Origin: Streptomyces chryseus
GTDB lineage: Bacteria; Actinomycetota; Actinomycetes; Streptomycetales; Streptomycetaceae
Reading direction: 5' to 3'
NCBI RefSeq assembly: GCF_014650755.1
Contig: NZ_BMVO01000001.1
Span: 682,001 to 746,000, forward strand
DNA length: 64,000 nucleotides
Under the pieces are notes generated by a model that worked only from the letters and a program-made list of their open reading frames with translations, did no database searches and was not told the origin of the DNA. A program made the translations under genes and the position numbers. Below, one piece after another: positions 61,558 to 64,000 of the stretch. Each line of letters starts with the position of its first letter. Position 1 is the first letter of the stretch.

Positions 61558-61734
61558 AGGGGGACCGTACACGGCGTGGCGGTTCGCGGCCTCCGGATTC
61601 AGGCGGGCACGGACCGGGCGGCGGCGGGCGGGAGGAGGGAACGGCCCAACACCCCCTTGTCGGTGCGGGATCCACCGGGTAGACCCCTGCGTGACGATCA
61701 TCCCCGATCGCTTCCGACGCACCCGGAGACACGC

Positions 61735-64000
61735 ATGGGCACAGGCATACCGAGACCGCTCCTCCTCACCACCGCCGCCGTGGCGAGCGCACTCCTGCTC
61801 GCCCCCGTCGACGCCCTCGCCCGGCCGGGCCCGCCCGGGGGCGGCGGCGACGGCGTCCACCGGGAGCGGTCCGCCGGTCAGGGGCAGGCGGCGCGCACCC
61901 CGGCGAAGGCCGCCGCCCGGGCGCTCGACGCCGGCGCGCCCTCCGGGCCGCGGCGGGGCGGCGGGTACCCGCGCCGCACCCACCTCACGCCGCCCGCTGC
62001 GAACCCGGCCGACAAGTCCCTCAGGCTGGGTCTCACGCCGTACCACTCCATCGCCCCGAAGCTCAACGCCCTGCAGAAGCTGGGCGGCGACCGGGTGAGC
62101 GTCGAGGTGGCGGGGAAGTCCGCCGGCGGGCACCAGCTGTACCTGGTGACGGTCACCGCGCCGGAGAGCGAGCGCCAGGCCCGCGAGCAGGACCGGATGC
62201 GGGAGCTGATCGAGAACGCGCCGGCGGCCGCCGCCAAGGACCGGCGCGTCAAGGCCGCTTACAAGGCGCCCGTGTTCATCAACAACAACATCCACGGCAA
62301 CGAGTGGGAGGGCACGGACGCCGCCCTGAAGCTCGTCGAGGACCTGGCGAAGGCGAAGGACCGCAAGACCGCCGAACTGCTGGCCAGGACCCGTGTCTAC
62401 GTCAACGTCACGGCCAATCCCGACGGGCGGATCGCCGGCACCCGCGCCAACGCCAACGGCTTCGACCTCAACCGGGACTTCATCACCGCCACCCAGCCCG
62501 AGGCGCGCGCGATCCGGCGCATCGCCATCGACAAGCAGCCGGCCGTGATGATCGACCTGCACGGGTACGTCAACGGCACGCTCATCGAGCCGACGACCCC
62601 GCCGCACGGCGAGAACTACGAGTACGACCTCTTCCTCAAGAACTCCTACGCCAACGCGCTCGGCATGGAGCGGGCCGTCAACGGCCTCGGCTACACGGCG
62701 GCGAAGGACGGCGTCGAGCCGGCCGTCATCCCCTTCCGGGACCAGGAGGAGGGCTGGGATGACTGGCCGCCGATCTTCACGCCGCAGTACATGCCGTTCC
62801 AGGGCGCGGTCGCGGCGCACACCATCGAGTTCCCGATGCAGGTCAACAACCGGGCGTACGACACCCTGCCGGTCGCCGAGCTGCGCCGCAGGGCCGCCAT
62901 CAACACGGACATAGCGGGCGCGGCGATGCGCGCGACCCTCGACTACACGGCCGAGAAGCGGTCGTCGGTCGTCGCCGACCAGATCGAGACGTTCCGGCGC
63001 GGCGCGGCGGGCGCCGCGCAGGTACCGGTGTCGTCGGAGACCGTCCCGGGCGTGCCCGGCATCGGCCCCGAGGACGTCTACACGACGGACTTCCCCCGGG
63101 CGTACGTCGTCCCGGCGGGCCGGAGTCAGCGCTCCGCGACGGCGGCGGCCCGGCTGGTCGGCCACCTCGTCGCCAACGACGTGCGCGTCGAGCGGGCGCG
63201 CCGGGACTTCCGGCTCGGCGGGCGGTCGTACGCGGCGGGTTCGTACGTCGTCGACATGCGCCAGCCCAAACGCGGCCTGGCGAACGTGATGCTGGCCGCG
63301 GGCCGGGACATCAGCGCGGACGTCTCGACGATGTACGACATCTCCGGCTGGAGCCTCGGCCTGCTGTGGGGCGCGAGCGTGGACACGGTGCGTACGGCCG
63401 GGCCCGGCGGGCTCGACGTGCCCGGCCGTACGGTCCGTGCCGCGTCGCCCACCGGGTACGTCGCTCCGCGCGGCGCCCTGCGGCTGCGGCTCGACGACCC
63501 CGGGGAGCTGGCGGCGCTCAACTCCCTGCTCCGGGACGGCGTCCAGGTGCGGCGTACGGCCGACGGCAGCGCGCTGGTGCCCGCCTCGGCCCGTAAGAAG
63601 GCCGCCGCGCTCGCCGGGCGGTACGGCGTCGCGTTCCGCGCCACCAAGGCCGAGGGCGTGGCCCCGCTGCACCGGGCACGGGTCGCGGCGGCGGTCGCGC
63701 CGGGCGAGCTCTTCGCGCTGCGGGAGATGGGCTTCGACGTGACCCCCGTCTCGACGGACGTGCTCAACGCCGGGTTCGACTGGTCGGGGGCGGACGTGCT
63801 GTTCGTGTCGGGCGGGCTGGAGTACGGGAAGCTCGGCGCGGCGGCGCGCGGCGCGCTCGACGCGTTCCTCGCCGGGGGCGGCGGCTTGGTCGGCCGCGGC
63901 GCGGCGGGGGCGGCGCTCAACGCGGACGCGGGGCTGCTGGCGGCGAAGCCGGTCGAGGGCAACGGGGACGCCAACGGCGTCGTGCGGGTCGTCAACGCGG
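61735..64000 (+). CDS. Secreted zinc carboxypeptidase, M14 family (3' end cut by window)
   Basis: Exported metallopeptidase. A signal peptide (about residues 1-30) is followed by a Gly/Arg-rich propeptide-like region and an M14 domain from about residue 95. Zinc ligands His187 and Glu190 (NIHGNEWEG) and His276 (DLHGYVNG) are present, as is the catalytic Glu365 (HTIEFP). After the domain a long C-terminal region (from about residue 420) contains beta-rich repeats to the window end. ATG at 61735 with GGAG upstream. The stop codon lies outside the window, so it is partial. Probably cleaves C-terminal residues from extracellular peptides. Confidence 0.93.
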   Translation, partial: MGTGIPRPLLLTTAAVASALLLAPVDALARPGPPGGGGDGVHRERSAGQGQAARTPAKAAARALDAGAPSGPRRGGGYPRRTHLTPPAANPADKSLRLGLTPYHSIAPKLNALQKLGGDRVSVEVAGKSAGGHQLYLVTVTAPESERQAREQDRMRELIENAPAAAAKDRRVKAAYKAPVFINNNIHGNEWEGTDAALKLVEDLAKAKDRKTAELLARTRVYVNVTANPDGRIAGTRANANGFDLNRDFITATQPEARAIRRIAIDKQPAVMIDLHGYVNGTLIEPTTPPHGENYEYDLFLKNSYANALGMERAVNGLGYTAAKDGVEPAVIPFRDQEEGWDDWPPIFTPQYMPFQGAVAAHTIEFPMQVNNRAYDTLPVAELRRRAAINTDIAGAAMRATLDYTAEKRSSVVADQIETFRRGAAGAAQVPVSSETVPGVPGIGPEDVYTTDFPRAYVVPAGRSQRSATAAARLVGHLVANDVRVERARRDFRLGGRSYAAGSYVVDMRQPKRGLANVMLAAGRDISADVSTMYDISGWSLGLLWGASVDTVRTAGPGGLDVPGRTVRAASPTGYVAPRGALRLRLDDPGELAALNSLLRDGVQVRRTADGSALVPASARKKAAALAGRYGVAFRATKAEGVAPLHRARVAAAVAPGELFALREMGFDVTPVSTDVLNAGFDWSGADVLFVSGGLEYGKLGAAARGALDAFLAGGGGLVGRGAAGAALNADAGLLAAKPVEGNGDANGVVRVVNA

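Noticed and set aside
61033..63672. Minus-strand frame of 879 codons through the M14 peptidase gene
   Set aside because: Only the last 174 codons (the GNAT domain) show real motifs. The upstream part is antisense to a secreted peptidase with intact zinc ligands.
1..64000. CRISPR arrays, rRNA genes, insertion sequences, intact prophage or biosynthetic gene cluster
   Set aside because: No regularly spaced repeats, transposase, integrase, phage structural genes, or polyketide or peptide synthetase modules were seen. The fab genes are primary metabolism.

Overview
The window is high-GC actinobacterial DNA, almost certainly from a Streptomyces chromosome core. Codon third positions are strongly G/C, GTG starts are common, coding density is high, and the order aceE ... 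fasR-fabD-fabH-acpP-fabF is the one known from Streptomyces. Typical Streptomyces families (DUF3052, DUF3145, DUF475/TerC, DUF1023-type hydrolases) fill in the rest. No CRISPR array, rRNA, insertion sequence or intact prophage was seen.

Left edge (1-4.5 kb): the start of a MurR/RpiR-type regulator (cut by the window edge), a 58-aa Cys/His-motif peptide, a DUF4234 membrane protein, then a loosely packed, gene-poor stretch with orphan small proteins beside a tRNA-Val(UAC) gene. A degenerate 26-bp direct repeat (3104-3129 and 4139-4164) brackets this stretch, which could be the remains of a tRNA-targeted mobile element. From 4.5 to 8.4 kb come a DUF4097-type lipoprotein, a coiled-coil membrane protein, an FmdB-type zinc ribbon, an O-methyltransferase and a DedA protein.

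Ter stress region (8.4-17.3 kb): a minus-strand operon (CitE/HpcH-like aldolase, an 847-aa PRTase-TRSP-StiP-PELOTA fusion, HAD hydrolase) sits beside four TerD-superfamily genes and a TerC/DUF475 gene. This matches the 'Ter-linked biosynthetic module' predicted in the literature, but the usual ATP-grasp gene is absent. It is the most unusual system here.

Central metabolism (17.4-21.7 kb): an AhpE-like peroxiredoxin, DUF3052, and AceE, the E1 subunit of pyruvate dehydrogenase. Then follow an ion channel, small membrane and secreted proteins, a divergent TetR/MFS efflux pair with a visible operator, two paralogous alpha/beta hydrolases flanking a NarL-type two-component system, a frameshifted acyltransferase, a MerR/aldo-keto reductase pair, a GNAT and two penicillin-binding-like serine hydrolases (to 37 kb).

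Envelope cluster (36-44 kb): DD-peptidase-like protein, response regulator, sensor kinase and GerMN lipoprotein in overlapping order, FemX-like and MurJ-like genes that overlap by 4 bp, and a lipoprotein L,D-transpeptidase. Fatty-acid cluster (44.8-49.8 kb): fasR, fabD, fabH, acpP, fabF with a likely FasR operator before fabD and a strong terminator after fabF.

Right part (49.8-64 kb): PQQ-type beta-propeller protein, DUF3145, SGNH lipoprotein, aldose epimerase, GH3 beta-glucosidase with divergent TetR regulator, a secreted pyroglutamyl-peptidase homologue whose catalytic Cys is Ser, LysE exporter, nitrilase-family amidohydrolase, EI24 protein, GNAT, and an M14 zinc carboxypeptidase cut by the right edge. 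Across the window more than a dozen starts lie 6-9 nt after a TANNNT hexamer without a convincing Shine-Dalgarno, which points to many leaderless transcripts.
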